DNA of 38,031 bases from Paracoccaceae bacterium (GTDB lineage: Bacteria; Pseudomonadota; Alphaproteobacteria; Rhodobacterales; Rhodobacteraceae). The position numbers and the translations under genes are program-made. Shown here in pieces: positions 1 through 8,665 of the stretch (position 1 is its first letter; the number at the start of each line of letters is the position of its first letter). Where the stretch lies: the NCBI GenBank assembly GCA_020832445.1, contig JAFIEO010000057.1, positions 1-38,031 of the forward strand, in the 5' to 3' direction. The notes beneath the pieces were generated by a model that saw only the letters and a list, made by a program, of their open reading frames with translations, did not search any database and was not told where the DNA came from.

Positions 1-126
1 GACATCTATATCGACACGCGCACGGTGGATGTGCATGTGGGCCGGCTGCGCAAGACGCTGTGCACAACAGGCCACCCCGACCCCATCCGCACCGTCCGCG
101 GCGCAGGCTACGCCATGGGCGGATAA
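1..126 (+). CDS. phoB: PhoB-type response regulator, C-terminal end (5' part outside the window)
   Basis: Frame 1 is open from the window edge to TAA at 124-126 and gives 41 residues. They match the last helix and wing of an OmpR/PhoB-type winged-helix DNA-binding domain: DIYIDTRTVDVHVGRLRK, then DPIRTVRGAGYAMGG. The TVDVHVGRLRK and RTVRGAGY blocks are characteristic of PhoB, which binds Pho boxes when phosphorylated by PhoR. Finding pstSCAB-phoR about 5 kb downstream supports PhoB over other OmpR-family members. The receiver domain is not visible, so the name rests on this short tail and on context. If right, this regulator would act on the Pho-box array in front of pstS, and phoR is separated from phoB by a helicase and an oxidoreductase gene. 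Confidence 0.75.
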   Translation, partial: DIYIDTRTVDVHVGRLRKTLCTTGHPDPIRTVRGAGYAMGG

Positions 127-279
127 CGCCCGACGATACGGGCCTGTCGCAAATTTTGGCGGCTTTGGATTGATTCGGGCATATACTTTCGTGACGATTC
201 CGGTTATGTGCGCTGGTCTTGTGTCGTTTCGGCGACCGCCCCCGGCGTGATGCGCCGCTATCCATGGAACTTTCCTGTT

Positions 280-2451
280 ATGATCCCTCCCCTGTCCGAG
301 GCGCTCGCAGAGCGCGGTTTTGACATTCTTACCCCGGTTCAACTTGCCGTGGCCGCTGACGACGTTGTGGCTGAAGACCTTCTGGTTTCAGCGCAGACCG
401 GATCGGGCAAGACCGTTGGTTTCGGTCTGGCCATCGCGCCGACGCTGTTGGGGGATGCGCATAAGTTCGGCCCGGCCGCATTGCCCCTGGCGCTGGTTGT
501 GGCCCCCACGCGCGAACTTGCTTTTCAGGTCATGCGCGAGTTGACATGGCTTTATGCGCGCACCGGCGCAGTTGTCACGTCCTGTGTGGGGGGCATGGAC
601 ATTCGCACCGAACGCCGCACGCTGGAACGTGGTGTGCATATTGTTGTCGGCACGCCGGGTCGTCTGCGCGACCATATTGAACGCGGCGCGCTGGATCTAA
701 GTGAAATTCAGGCCATCGTTCTGGATGAAGCCGACGAAATGCTGGATCTGGGGTTCCGCGAGGATCTGGAATTCATGCTGGGTCAGGCCCCGGTTGAACG
801 CCGCACCTTGATGTTTTCCGCGACCGTGTCGCCGATGATTGCCAAGCTGGCCAAACAATACCAGCGCGATGCCAAGCGCATCAGCACCCTTGGCGGCACT
901 GACCAGCATGCAGATATTTCATATCAGGCGCTGCGCGTTTCGGCGTCCGACAGTGAACATGCGATCTTTAACCTGCTGCGCTTTCATGAAGATCAAAGCG
1001 CCATTGTGTTCGCCAATACCCGCGCCGCTGTCAGCCACCTGACCGCGCGTCTGGCCAATCGCGGGCTGTCCACGGTCAGCCTGTCGGGCGAACTTAGCCA
1101 GACCGAGCGCACGCACGCCTTGCAAGCCATGCGCGACGGGCGCGCACGGGTCTGTGTGGCGACCGACGTGGCCGCGCGCGGGATTGACCTGCCGAACCTG
1201 AATCTGGTGATTCATGCGGATTTGCCCACCAATACCGAAAGCCTGTTGCACCGTTCGGGCAGAACGGGCCGCGCGGGCCGCAAGGGTATATCGGCGCTGA
1301 TCGTGCCACCCAAGGCTGTGGGCAAGGCCGAACGCCTGCTGAAATGGGCCAAGATTTCGGCGGAATGGACTGTCGCGCCATCGGTCGAGGATGTTTTGCG
1401 CAAGGATGAAGAACGGCTGCTGTCCGACCCTGTCTGGTCGGAACCGGTCACCGATGAACAAGCCGCGTTTGCCGAAAAACTGCTGGGCCTGCACGCGCCG
1501 GATGTGATTGCGGCGGCATATCTGCGGCTGTATCAGTCCCGCCACGCAGCCCCCGAAGAACTGCGCGCGCCCGACAGCAAACCTGCCGCGCGCGAGCACC
1601 GCGAATTCGGGCCAAGCCGTTGGTTTTCGCTGTCCGTGGGCCGCGATGACCGCGCCGAGGCCCGTTGGCTGCTGCCCTTGCTGTGCCGCGCCGGTAATCT
1701 GGAAAAAGCGGCCATCGGGGCCATTCGGGTCCAGAATAACGAAACACTGGTCGAGATTGCAGAAAGCAGTGCTGCGGGTTTTCTGGCAGCACTTGGGCCG
1801 GATGGCGTGCTGGAAGATGGCGTGACCGCGCGCGCGGCCAGTGGCCCGCCCAGCGGCCAGCATTCCGGCGACAGGCCCCGCGATGGTGCCAGAGATGGTG
1901 CCAGAAAACCGCGCGAGAACCGCGACCGGGGCTTTGACGCGAAGCCCAAACCGCGCGAGGCGGGCTTGGCGCGCAGCGAACGCGCGACCAGCCCGAAGCC
2001 CGAAGGCAAGCCACGGGCAAAGCCTGCCTATGATGCCGCGCCTGCTGCCCCGCGCGCGAAACCGGCCTATGATCCTGATGCGGCCCCTGCGGCCCCGCGG
2101 GCAAAACCCGCCTATGATGCCCCCCCGCAGGGCGAGCGTAAGCCGCGCCATAAAGCCAAACCTGCGGCGGGGGCCGAAGGCCGGTCTGCGGGGTTCAAGT
2201 CACATGACGCAAAACCCGCGCCGCGCAGCAAACCCAAACCGGAACGGGCTGATCCGTCGTCAAAACCTGCTGGCAAAACATGGCAAAAGCCTGCGCCCAA
2301 ACCAAAGGCACGGCCTGCGCCCGCAGATGCGCGCGACAGCTCCAAGCGGTTTGTCCCGCCCGGTATGGCCAAGGCAGATGCCCGCAAGCCCCGCAAACCC
2401 GGTGCAGGTCCGCGCCCCGGCGGGCGCGATGCACCGCGTCGCGGTAAATAA
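280..2451 (+). CDS. DEAD-box ATP-dependent RNA helicase with DbpA-like RNA-binding domain and basic disordered tail
   Basis: 723-residue superfamily 2 RNA helicase that remodels RNA or RNPs using ATP in the cytoplasm. Motifs appear in order: Walker A AQTGSGKT (about residues 38-45), PTRELA, GTPGR, DEAD within VLDEADEMLD, SAT, and HRSGRTGRAGRKG. A region around WFSLSVGRDDRAEARWLLP resembles the DbpA RNA-binding fold, which in DbpA targets structured rRNA. From about residue 530 the protein is low-complexity, rich in K, R, P and A, with three near-copies of RAKPAYD. The start at ATG 280 is preferred over in-frame ATG 208 because family homology begins at MIPPLSEAL and GGAA lies 11 bases upstream. 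A ribosome-assembly or cold-adaptation role is inference. A hairpin terminator follows the gene. Confidence 0.9.
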   Translation: MIPPLSEALAERGFDILTPVQLAVAADDVVAEDLLVSAQTGSGKTVGFGLAIAPTLLGDAHKFGPAALPLALVVAPTRELAFQVMRELTWLYARTGAVVTSCVGGMDIRTERRTLERGVHIVVGTPGRLRDHIERGALDLSEIQAIVLDEADEMLDLGFREDLEFMLGQAPVERRTLMFSATVSPMIAKLAKQYQRDAKRISTLGGTDQHADISYQALRVSASDSEHAIFNLLRFHEDQSAIVFANTRAAVSHLTARLANRGLSTVSLSGELSQTERTHALQAMRDGRARVCVATDVAARGIDLPNLNLVIHADLPTNTESLLHRSGRTGRAGRKGISALIVPPKAVGKAERLLKWAKISAEWTVAPSVEDVLRKDEERLLSDPVWSEPVTDEQAAFAEKLLGLHAPDVIAAAYLRLYQSRHAAPEELRAPDSKPAAREHREFGPSRWFSLSVGRDDRAEARWLLPLLCRAGNLEKAAIGAIRVQNNETLVEIAESSAAGFLAALGPDGVLEDGVTARAASGPPSGQHSGDRPRDGARDGARKPRENRDRGFDAKPKPREAGLARSERATSPKPEGKPRAKPAYDAAPAAPRAKPAYDPDAAPAAPRAKPAYDAPPQGERKPRHKAKPAAGAEGRSAGFKSHDAKPAPRSKPKPERADPSSKPAGKTWQKPAPKPKARPAPADARDSSKRFVPPGMAKADARKPRKPGAGPRPGGRDAPRRGK
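2017..2130 (+). repeat. Tandem coding repeat (RAKPAYD units) in helicase tail
   Basis: Three in-frame copies of a unit reading RAKPAYD followed by a short Ala/Pro spacer lie in the disordered tail of the helicase. Codons differ between copies, so the repeat is conserved at the protein rather than the DNA level. This suggests selection for a short basic linear motif, probably a non-specific RNA-binding patch. Confidence 0.6.
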
Positions 2452-2472
2452 CAGCATTGGTAAAATCCAAAG

Positions 2473-2507
2473 GCCCGCGTCCAGAAGCATGATGGACGCG
2501 GGCTTTT
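2473..2507. terminator. Rho-independent terminator between convergent genes
   Basis: Perfect 11-bp inverted repeat, GCCCGCGTCCA (2473-2483) and TGGACGCGGGC (2493-2503), with a 9-nt loop and TTTT directly after on the plus strand. It sits 21 bases after the helicase stop and just beyond the minus-strand stop of the molybdenum hydroxylase gene, so it probably ends helicase transcripts and may serve both directions. Confidence 0.85.
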
Positions 2508-2508
2508 G

Positions 2509-4788
2509 CTATGCGCTGGCAGTCTGGCACAGCCGCCAGATGCGCTCAGACGTCAGCGGCATCTGGATGTCTGTGCCCAATTCCGGCCCCAGCGCATCCT
2601 GAACCGCGTTCACGATGGCGGCGATGGCGCCCACGGTGCCCGCTTCGCCGCAGCCTTTCAGGCCCAGCGGGTTGCCCTTGGCGGGAACCGGCACGGAATG
2701 GAACCGGATGGGCGGCATGTCGGATGCGCGCGGCATGGCGTAATCCATGAAACTGCCGGTCAGGGGTTGGCCCTGATCGTCGAACACCACCTGTTCGCAA
2801 ATGGCCTGCCCCAACCCTTGGGCAATGCCACCATGAACCTGCCCTTGCACCAGTTGCGGATTCAGCAGATTGCCGAAATCATCCACGGCCGTGTAATTCA
2901 GCACCTGAAGGGCACCTGTTTCGGGGTCCAGTTCCACTTCTGCCAGATGGGCACCGTTGGGGTAGGATCGCGCATCCAGTTTGGCGCTGCCCGCATGTTG
3001 TAGCAAATCCGCCCGCCCCTGGCTGCGCGCCAGATCGGCGGCTTCGATCAGGGTCAGGGTGCGGTTTGACCCCGGCGCGCGGAAGTTGCCATCGTCAAAC
3101 CCCAGATCAGCGCCCAGTTCGGGTTTCAGAAATTCCGTGAACGCGGCCACCATCTGGCCGACTGTGGCCAGTGTCGCATTGGTCTGCACCGTGACCGAAC
3201 GTGACCCGCCGGTTCCGCCCCCTTTGGCAATGCGGTCGCTGTCGCCCTGAACAACCTGAATCGCGTCCAGCGGAATGCCTGTCTGGTCTGACAGGAATTG
3301 CGCGAACACGGTTTCATGCCCTTGCCCGTTGGATTGCGTGCCGATCATCAGCGATACGGTCCCGTCCTTGTTGAAGGCGATTTCCGCATCCTCGGACGGG
3401 TTGCCCATGATGCTTTCGATATAATAGCACAGGCCCAGACCGCGCTTGCGCCCGCGTGTCGCACTTTGTGCGCGCCGCGCGGCGAAGCCCGCCACATCGG
3501 CGTGCCCGCGCGCTTCTTCCAGCAGATGCGCGAAATTCCCTTCCTGAATGTGGTCCCCTGCCACCGTGGCATGCGGGAAGGCGTCGGGGGAAATGAAATT
3601 GCGGGCGCGCAGGGCAAACGGGCACAGCCCCAGTTGGCGCGCGGCCTTGTCCATCAGGCGTTCCAGAACGGTGATCGCTTCGGGCCTGCCGGCACCGCGA
3701 TAGGCGTCCACTTGCGTGGTGTTGGTGTATATCCCGCGAGTGTGGATAAAGGCCGCCGGAATATCATACGCCCCGGTCGCCACCATGGAAAACAGCTGCG
3801 ACTGGATGCCTTGGGCAAATTCCGAATTCCACGCGCCCAGATTGGACCAGTTTTCAACGCGGTAGCCCAATATGCGCCCGTCCGCATCCAGTGCCAGTTC
3901 CGCATGTGACCGCAAATCGCGCCCTGCATTGTCGGACACGATGGCGTCAGACCGGTCGGGGGCCCACCTGACGGGGCGCTGCAAGGCCTGTGCTGCATGG
4001 GCGATTGCGAAATATTCGGGATAGGGCATGCCCTTCATGCCAAACCCGCCGCCGACATCGGGCGTGGTGACGCGCACATCCTGCGGGGCAAGGCCCAGCA
4101 TTTTGGCCAGCCGTTCCTTCATGACCCACACACCCTGCCCGCCAAAACAGAAATGCAGCCGTGTGCCATCCCATTGCGCATAGGCGCCGCGCGGTTCCAT
4201 GGATGCGGCCAGCAGACGGGGTTGGTCAACTGTTATGGCGATTCGGTGCGCGGCTTGGTCAAAGGCCGCGTTCACCGCGCCCTCATCGCCCACCGCCCAG
4301 TCATAGGCGATATTGTCAGGCGCTTGCGGATGAATTTGCGGCCCGCCCGCTGCAAGCTCCAGATGCGGGGGCAGCGGGTCTATGTCCAGCTCGATCAATT
4401 CCAGCGCATCGCGGGCCTGTGCGGGCGTGTCGGCCACCACCATTGCAACAGCTTCGCCCACAAACATTACCCGGTCGCGGGCAAGCAGGGGGCGGGGCGG
4501 GTTTGCCCCTGTGGTGCCATCGCGGTTGGTGCGCAGGCTGGCCTGCATGGGCTGGGTCAGACCGGCGGCGGCCAGCGCGTCCGCATCCAGCACGGCATGA
4601 ACGCCGGGGGCATTTCGTGCAGCCGACAGGTCCAGCGACAGGATTCGGCCATGTGCGACGGGGGCGCGCAGAAAAACAGCATGCAGCGCATCTTTTGGGG
4701 CGACATCGTCCAGAAAACTGCCTGCGCCTGTCAGCAGGCGCTTGTCCTCTCTGCGGGGGACGGATTGGCTTTTGCCGAATGCTGTCAT
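2509..4788 (-). CDS. Xanthine dehydrogenase/CO dehydrogenase-family molybdopterin-binding large subunit (form II CoxL-like)
   Basis: 759-residue molybdenum-cofactor catalytic subunit of the molybdenum hydroxylase family. The N-terminal block (RREDKRLLTGAGSFLDD), a GGGFGMK cofactor loop (about 247-252) and C-terminal GCGEAG (about 712-717, with the conserved catalytic-type Glu) are all present. At about 362-368 the sequence is AYRGAGR, the form II CoxL signature; genuine aerobic CO dehydrogenase has AYRCSFR. CO oxidation is therefore unlikely and the substrate is unknown. ATG at complement 4788 is chosen because GGAG sits just upstream and the longer in-frame extension does not resemble the family. 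The medium FAD and small 2Fe-2S partner subunits are not adjacent on either side. The gene is convergent with the helicase and divergent from pstS. Confidence 0.88.
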   Translation of the reverse strand: MTAFGKSQSVPRREDKRLLTGAGSFLDDVAPKDALHAVFLRAPVAHGRILSLDLSAARNAPGVHAVLDADALAAAGLTQPMQASLRTNRDGTTGANPPRPLLARDRVMFVGEAVAMVVADTPAQARDALELIELDIDPLPPHLELAAGGPQIHPQAPDNIAYDWAVGDEGAVNAAFDQAAHRIAITVDQPRLLAASMEPRGAYAQWDGTRLHFCFGGQGVWVMKERLAKMLGLAPQDVRVTTPDVGGGFGMKGMPYPEYFAIAHAAQALQRPVRWAPDRSDAIVSDNAGRDLRSHAELALDADGRILGYRVENWSNLGAWNSEFAQGIQSQLFSMVATGAYDIPAAFIHTRGIYTNTTQVDAYRGAGRPEAITVLERLMDKAARQLGLCPFALRARNFISPDAFPHATVAGDHIQEGNFAHLLEEARGHADVAGFAARRAQSATRGRKRGLGLCYYIESIMGNPSEDAEIAFNKDGTVSLMIGTQSNGQGHETVFAQFLSDQTGIPLDAIQVVQGDSDRIAKGGGTGGSRSVTVQTNATLATVGQMVAAFTEFLKPELGADLGFDDGNFRAPGSNRTLTLIEAADLARSQGRADLLQHAGSAKLDARSYPNGAHLAEVELDPETGALQVLNYTAVDDFGNLLNPQLVQGQVHGGIAQGLGQAICEQVVFDDQGQPLTGSFMDYAMPRASDMPPIRFHSVPVPAKGNPLGLKGCGEAGTVGAIAAIVNAVQDALGPELGTDIQMPLTSERIWRLCQTASA

Positions 4789-4855
4789 GACTTTCTCCAG
4801 TAAATCCTGTCGCTTGGGCAATCCTAACGGGCGTGGCCGCCCTGTGCTACCACTA

Positions 4856-4870
4856 TATAGCCCGGCTATA
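4856..4870. promoter_or_regulatory. Palindrome upstream of the molybdenum hydroxylase gene
   Basis: TATAGCC-C-GGCTATA, a perfect 7+1+7 palindrome, lies 68 bases upstream of the hydroxylase start and about 25 bases from the Pho-box array on the pstS side. Size and position fit an operator or an extended -10 region, but no regulator can be assigned. Confidence 0.35.
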
Positions 4871-4895
4871 CAGGAATAGCCGCATATCACGGCAA

Positions 4896-4924
4896 CCGTC
4901 ATAATACCGTTACACGCGGGTCAT
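4896..4924 (+). promoter_or_regulatory. Pho box: three 7-bp half sites at 11-bp spacing upstream of pstS
   Basis: CCGTCAT (4896-4902), CCGTTAC (4907-4913) and GGGTCAT (4918-4924) are phased exactly 11 bp apart. PhoB is known to bind direct repeats close to CTGTCAT with 4-bp spacers as head-to-tail dimers. The array begins 83 bases before the pstS start codon, so it is the likely PhoB-controlled promoter of pstSCAB-phoR. Three units rather than two suggest room for more than one dimer. Confidence 0.7.
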
Positions 4925-4978
4925 ATCAGGACGATGTTGTCAAACCGCCCCGACGGGGCAAACCCAGAGGACCGTTTT

Positions 4979-5944
4979 ATGCGCACTTCCTTTTCACTTT
5001 CCCTTGCAGTATCTGCCCTTGCCCTGTCGGCTGGCATGGCGACTGCCCAGAACATAGATCCTAACCTGCCCACCTATGAGCCTGTCTCAGGTGTGTCCGG
5101 CAACCTGACCTCTATCGGGTCGGACACGTTGAACAACCTGATGACCCTGTGGTCAGAAGGGTTCCGCAGCCATTACCCGAATGTTGCAGTTCAGGTTCAG
5201 GGTGCCGGTTCGGGCACTGCCCCACCCGCACTGGTCGAAGGCACAGCCCAGTTCGGCCCGATGTCGCGCCCGATGCGCGGCACCGAGATTGAGGAATTCG
5301 AGGCCCGCTATGGATTTGAGCCGCTGCCGATGCGCGGCGCGATCGACGCCATTGGTGTGTTCGTGCACCGCGATAACCCTGTAACTTGCATCTCGATGCA
5401 GGAAGTTGATGCGATCTTCTCATCCACCCGCGCCGGTGGTGCAGATGAAGCCATCACCACATGGGGTGAGCTTGGTGCGGAAGGTGAGTGGGCCGACCGT
5501 GCAATCTCAACCTATGGTCGTAACTCCGCGTCGGGCACTTATGGTTACTTCCGCGAAGTGGCCCTGTTTGGTGGCGATTATAGCGCCGATGTGCGTGAAC
5601 AGCCCGGTTCTTCGACCGTTATTCAAGGTGTTGCATCCGACCTTGGCGGCATTGGCTATTCCGGAGTGGGCTATGGAACCGCTGATGTGCGTGCGCTTGA
5701 AATTCGTGGCGATGACGGCACTTGCTACACAACAGATGACGCGCCTGAAGGCACATATCCGATTGCGCGCTTCCTGTATATCTACATGAATGTGGACCCC
5801 AATGCTGAACTGGAGCCGCTGCGCGCTGAATTCGTGCGCTATGTCTACAGCCAGCAAGGCCAGCAAGACGTTGTGCGCGCAGGTTTCTTCCCTGTCACCG
5901 CGCGGATTGCTGATCTTGACCTTGAGGCATTCGGCCTGAACTAA
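4979..5944 (+). CDS. pstS: Periplasmic phosphate-binding protein PstS
   Basis: 321-residue substrate-binding protein of the high-affinity phosphate ABC importer. A Sec signal peptide is visible (MRTSFSLSLAVSALALSAGMATA, cut before QNID). The mature protein has phosphate-binding features: SIGSDTLNN near the start, then GAGSGTAPPALVEG, FGPMSRPMR, and SSSV-type contacts in STYGRNSASGTYGYF. ATG 4979 is chosen over in-frame ATG 4934 because AGAGGA lies at 4966-4971 and the signal peptide starts there. It is first gene of pstS-pstC-pstA-pstB-phoR, behind a Pho box, so induction by phosphate starvation is expected. A hairpin after it probably lets pstS accumulate above the permease genes. Confidence 0.93.
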   Translation: MRTSFSLSLAVSALALSAGMATAQNIDPNLPTYEPVSGVSGNLTSIGSDTLNNLMTLWSEGFRSHYPNVAVQVQGAGSGTAPPALVEGTAQFGPMSRPMRGTEIEEFEARYGFEPLPMRGAIDAIGVFVHRDNPVTCISMQEVDAIFSSTRAGGADEAITTWGELGAEGEWADRAISTYGRNSASGTYGYFREVALFGGDYSADVREQPGSSTVIQGVASDLGGIGYSGVGYGTADVRALEIRGDDGTCYTTDDAPEGTYPIARFLYIYMNVDPNAELEPLRAEFVRYVYSQQGQQDVVRAGFFPVTARIADLDLEAFGLN

Positions 5945-5959
5945 GGTCTTGACCTGTTC

Positions 5960-5994
5960 GGGTGGCGCGGCGCAGGTCGCGTCACCCCTTTTTT
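5960..5994 (+). terminator. Intercistronic hairpin with T tract between pstS and pstC
   Basis: GGGTGGCGCG (5960-5969) pairs with CGCGTCACCC (5978-5987), one G-U included, followed by CC and a run of six T. It looks like a rho-independent terminator, but pstC starts 25 bases further on with no clear new promoter. It is best read as a partial terminator or mRNA stabiliser that sets the PstS to PstCAB ratio. Confidence 0.7.
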
Positions 5995-6019
5995 GTTTTC
6001 AACGTGATGGACACGCAAC

Positions 6020-8644
6020 ATGAGTGACAGCGCCCCCACCACCAGCGAACGCGGCATCGCCGCACGGCAGCGGCGGATGACCACCCGCACCAGTGTCAAA
6101 CTGGGCGAGAATATCGCACAAGGGGTCATCACAGTCGGTGGACTGATGGTGATTGTTGCCGTTATGGGGATCATGGTGTTCCTGTTTCGTGTGGTCATGC
6201 CGTTGATGGCCGGTGGCGAATTGCAAGGCAACACCCGCTACCAGCTTGACACCCAGCAAGATGTTATCTGGATCAATGGTGATGAATTCCAGACACTTGG
6301 GATTGCGGTTGCCGCCGAAGGGCGGGTGATTACCTATCACATCCCGTCAGGCACAGAAGTTGCGCGCGACCAGTGGGATTTTCGCGGGGCCGAAGTGACC
6401 GCCGTTGCCGGCACATTGCAGCGTGACCGTGTGGCCTTCGGCTTTGATGACGGGGTTGTGCGTTTTGCCACGCTTGGGGTTCAAACCACGACGACGGCGC
6501 AGCGCGCCCTGCCCGGCGGGCTGATCGATCTTGACGGGCGGGACCGTATGCTTGACGGGCGCGTCTACACCGAAGTCGGCACTGGTGATTTCCGAACGCT
6601 GTTCGGGGAAATCGAACTGGGCGACGGGCAGCAGATCTCTGAACTGCCCATCATCGCGATTGATTACCGCATTGGCGGCACGCGCGAGCGGCCGACCATC
6701 GCGTTTGCCACTGTTGATGCGGACAATCAGGTGCGGGTCAGCCAGTCCCGCGTGCAGATCAACATGATGACCGGTGCGGAAACCGTGTCGACCACCACGA
6801 CCGATCTGCCGCCGCTTGTTGGCCTTGCGGCAGATGCAACGGTTACGGGAATTTTGCTGTCGGGCACGGGCGACCGCGCCATTGTCGCAAGCGATGACGG
6901 GGTCGTCTTCCGCTATGATTTGCGCGATATGAACAACCCTTCGCTGGCTGAAGTGCGGCGCGTTGCCGATGACGGTGTTGCCGTGACGGCCATGACGTTC
7001 CTGTCGGGCGAGGAAACGCTGGTTGTGGGCACCGAAGATGGGGGCTTGAACGCGTTTTTCCGTCTGCAAACCGGCACGACGGATACTACGGACGGGCGCG
7101 AGTTGATGCGCGCACGCACACATGCGCCCATGCCTGCGTCCATCGTCGATCTGTCCGAGGCGCAGCGCCAGAAAGAATTTGTGGCCATCGACGCTGAAGG
7201 CAATGTCTGGGTCTACCATTCAACTTCGGATCAGGTGCTGTTTGAACTGGCGCGTTCGGGCGATGTCAGTACAGACTCCAGCGGGATGATTTTCCCGCGG
7301 TCCAACGGCGTTATGCTGGTGTCGCAAGGCGGCGAGGTCGAGGCATGGCAATACACCCAGCGCCACCCGGAAGTTACGTTTGGCGTGCTGTTCAGCAAAA
7401 TCTGGTATGAAGGCTATATGGAGCCGACCTATGTCTGGCAATCCACTGCCGGAACCGATTTGGCAGAACCCAAATATTCACTGGTGCCGCTGGTTTTCGG
7501 CACGTTCAAGGCGGCGTTTTACGCCATGATCTTTGCCGTGCCGATTGCACTGATGGCCGCGATCTACACATCGGAATTCGTGGACAAACGCGTGCGCGGC
7601 ACCGTCAAGCCGATGATGGAGATGATGGAATCCCTGCCGACCGTGGTTTTGGGGTTCATCGCGGCGCTGGTGCTGGCGCCCTTGGTCGAAGAATGGATCG
7701 GTGCGGTGTTGCTGGGTTTCTTCGCGTTGCCCATGGGGCTGATGATCGGGGCTTTCGCATGGCAGGCATTACCTGCGCAGATTGCCCTTAAATACGACGG
7801 CTTTCCGAAATTCACGCTGATGGGGCTGTCCATTCTGATCACGGCTTGGATTGCCGCCCAGCTTGGCACTTCGCTGGAGCGGGTGCTGTTTTACGGTGAT
7901 TTCAAGCAATGGACGACAGGGCGCATCGGCACTGGCACGCCGTTCATGTTTCTGATCCTGCTGCCGGTCAGCTATTTTGTAACCGCGTGGGCCTTTCGCA
8001 AGCAATTCGGGCACCATTACCGCGACCTGATTTCGGGGTTGGACCGCTCGCGCGCGGGTATGGTGGATGCGGGGCGCTGGATCGTGCTTTTGCTGGTGGC
8101 TATGCTTCTGTCGTTTCTTGTGGCCTATGCGCTGACCCTGATCGGCTATGACCCGCGCGGCAGTTTCATTGACAGCTATCAGCAACGTAATGCGCTGGTG
8201 GTGGGCTTCATCATGGCGTTCGCGGTGATCCCGAACATCTACACACTGGCCGAAGATGCGCTGAATTCCGTTCCCGGCCATTTGCGCGCGGCGTCACTGG
8301 CCTGCGGGGCAACCCCTTGGCAAACCGCGCGCTGGGTCATTTTGCCGACGGCGGCATCGGGTGTGTTTTCGGCGGTGATGATGGGCATGGGCCGTGCTGT
8401 TGGCGAAACCATGATTGTGGTCATGGCCGCAGGCAATACGCCGATCATGGAATGGAACATCTTTTCGGGGTTGCGCACCCTGTCGGCCAATATCGCGATT
8501 GAACTGCCAGAGGCCGTGAAGGATGGCACGAATTACCGTGTGCTGTTCCTTGCTGCGCTGACGCTGTTCATCATGACTTTCGTGATCAACACAGGCGCGG
8601 AGTTGATCCGCCAGCGCTTCCGCAAGCGCGCCTTCAATCTGTAA
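6020..8644 (+). CDS. pstC: Phosphate ABC transporter permease PstC, long form with large periplasmic insert
   Basis: 874-residue permease, against about 320 in E. coli PstC. One membrane segment lies near residues 37-62. A hydrophilic stretch of roughly 420 residues follows, with repeated beta-strand-like blocks (for example GDRAIVASDDGVVFRYDL and EETLVVGTEDGGLNAFF) that suggest a beta-propeller. The usual permease domain begins near residue 488, and its coupling motif reads LRAASLACGATPWQTARWVILP. Long PstC proteins occur in other proteobacteria, so this is a known variant; the propeller call is inference. It would form the channel with PstA and be driven by PstB. ATG 6020 has GATGGA upstream, and pstA begins 21 bases after the stop. 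Confidence 0.9.
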   Translation: MSDSAPTTSERGIAARQRRMTTRTSVKLGENIAQGVITVGGLMVIVAVMGIMVFLFRVVMPLMAGGELQGNTRYQLDTQQDVIWINGDEFQTLGIAVAAEGRVITYHIPSGTEVARDQWDFRGAEVTAVAGTLQRDRVAFGFDDGVVRFATLGVQTTTTAQRALPGGLIDLDGRDRMLDGRVYTEVGTGDFRTLFGEIELGDGQQISELPIIAIDYRIGGTRERPTIAFATVDADNQVRVSQSRVQINMMTGAETVSTTTTDLPPLVGLAADATVTGILLSGTGDRAIVASDDGVVFRYDLRDMNNPSLAEVRRVADDGVAVTAMTFLSGEETLVVGTEDGGLNAFFRLQTGTTDTTDGRELMRARTHAPMPASIVDLSEAQRQKEFVAIDAEGNVWVYHSTSDQVLFELARSGDVSTDSSGMIFPRSNGVMLVSQGGEVEAWQYTQRHPEVTFGVLFSKIWYEGYMEPTYVWQSTAGTDLAEPKYSLVPLVFGTFKAAFYAMIFAVPIALMAAIYTSEFVDKRVRGTVKPMMEMMESLPTVVLGFIAALVLAPLVEEWIGAVLLGFFALPMGLMIGAFAWQALPAQIALKYDGFPKFTLMGLSILITAWIAAQLGTSLERVLFYGDFKQWTTGRIGTGTPFMFLILLPVSYFVTAWAFRKQFGHHYRDLISGLDRSRAGMVDAGRWIVLLLVAMLLSFLVAYALTLIGYDPRGSFIDSYQQRNALVVGFIMAFAVIPNIYTLAEDALNSVPGHLRAASLACGATPWQTARWVILPTAASGVFSAVMMGMGRAVGETMIVVMAAGNTPIMEWNIFSGLRTLSANIAIELPEAVKDGTNYRVLFLAALTLFIMTFVINTGAELIRQRFRKRAFNL

Positions 8645-8665
8645 TTCCGGGGCTTGGGGACAGAC

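Noticed and set aside
919-2151. Long open frame on the minus strand (about 410 codons) across the helicase gene
   Set aside because: It lies wholly antisense to a well-supported helicase with all motifs, is rich in Arg/Gly as expected from high-GC mirror frames, and has no recognisable domain.
3298-4803. Two plus-strand open frames (3298-3909 and 3997-4803) across the molybdenum hydroxylase gene
   Set aside because: Antisense shadows of a complete catalytic subunit; compositions are atypical and no family pattern is seen.
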